A stretch of 6,344 nt of DNA, from NCBI GenBank assembly GCA_012842725.1, contig DUSG01000012.1:1-6344 (forward strand), written 5' to 3'. The notes under the pieces are model-generated. The model did no database searches. It was not told where the DNA came from and worked only from the letters and a program-made list of their open reading frames with translations. A program made the translations under genes and the position numbers. Each line of letters begins with the position of its first letter. Positions within the stretch are counted from its first letter, which is position 1. The stretch is from Clostridiales bacterium (GTDB lineage Bacteria > Bacillota > Clostridia > Lutisporales > Lutisporaceae). This document shows, piece by piece, positions 6,252 through 6,344 of the stretch.

Positions 6252-6344
6252 ATGGATGATATTAAGAAAATGATAGGAGAAGTATTTGACGAAGTAGCCG
6301 ATGCCATACTTACTGGGCAATTTGGGACTAAAGTCAAAGTAGGA
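6252..6344 (+). CDS. grdD: Glycine reductase protein C alpha subunit (GrdD), N-terminal fragment
   Basis: Only the first 31 codons are present; the gene runs off the window end, which is a window limit and not a truncation. The peptide starts MDDIKKMIGEVFDEVADAIL and continues with TGQFG and a basic KVKVG segment, the N-terminus expected for GrdD, the PlsX-like partner of GrdC. By family knowledge GrdD carries the cysteine that holds the acetyl group before phosphorolysis to acetyl-phosphate; that region is outside the window. The start is set by an AGGGGTGA ribosome binding site (6239-6246) that overlaps the grdC stop codon, 5 nt before the ATG. The 11-nt gap indicates co-transcription, and probably coupled translation, with grdC. 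Confidence 0.88.
   Translation, partial: MDDIKKMIGEVFDEVADAILTGQFGTKVKVG

Noticed and set aside
5874..6320. Long minus-strand open frame over the grdC 3' end
   Set aside because: It is antisense to well-supported grdC and grdD codons, with no ribosome binding site or recognisable family; a shadow frame.
1..6344. CRISPR arrays, tRNA or rRNA genes, insertion sequences, attachment sites
   Set aside because: No matching repeats, cloverleaf-like sequences, transposase-like proteins or terminal inverted repeats were seen; the window is almost fully occupied by the operon.

Overview
The window is the core of a clostridial glycine reductase operon, all on the + strand: trxB, trxA, grdE, grdA, grdB, grdC and the first 31 codons of grdD. 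The AT-rich sequence, strong purine-rich ribosome binding sites, short gene gaps and this gene set point to a strictly anaerobic, amino-acid-fermenting Firmicute (a Stickland-type clostridium such as Acetoanaerobium, Tissierella, Peptoclostridium or a relative). I cannot name the species from the sequence.

Layout. Positions 1-89 are non-coding as far as I can see and hold a small inverted repeat. TrxB (90-1019) and TrxA (1052-1372) form an electron supply module; TrxA has the non-standard active site CEPC. GrdE (1423-2709) is the proprotein of the pyruvoyl subunit of protein B. GrdA (2796-3254) and GrdB (3305-4609) are selenoproteins, each read through an in-frame TGA (2919-2921 and 4346-4348). 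A strong intrinsic terminator (4609-4637) follows grdB, then a TATAAT-containing putative promoter, then grdC (4702-6240) and the 5' end of grdD (6252 to the window end).

How it works (family knowledge). NADPH electrons pass through TrxB and TrxA to the oxidised selenenylsulfide of GrdA. Glycine forms a Schiff base with the pyruvoyl group of processed GrdE. The GrdB selenocysteine helps remove the amino group, and a carboxymethyl group ends up on the selenocysteine of GrdA. GrdC/GrdD turn this into acetyl-phosphate, which acetate kinase (not in the window) can use to make ATP. None of the six complete genes ends in TGA, so both in-frame TGA codons in the coding regions are read as selenocysteine.

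The enzyme system itself is well described, and I do not see a new protein system. The points that merit a second look are in the non-coding parts: mutually exclusive hairpins in front of grdE, one of which hides its ribosome binding site; a tract of seven 7-nt tandem repeats between grdE and grdA; the terminator/promoter pair that separates grdB from grdC; and the differing geometry of the two putative SECIS hairpins.
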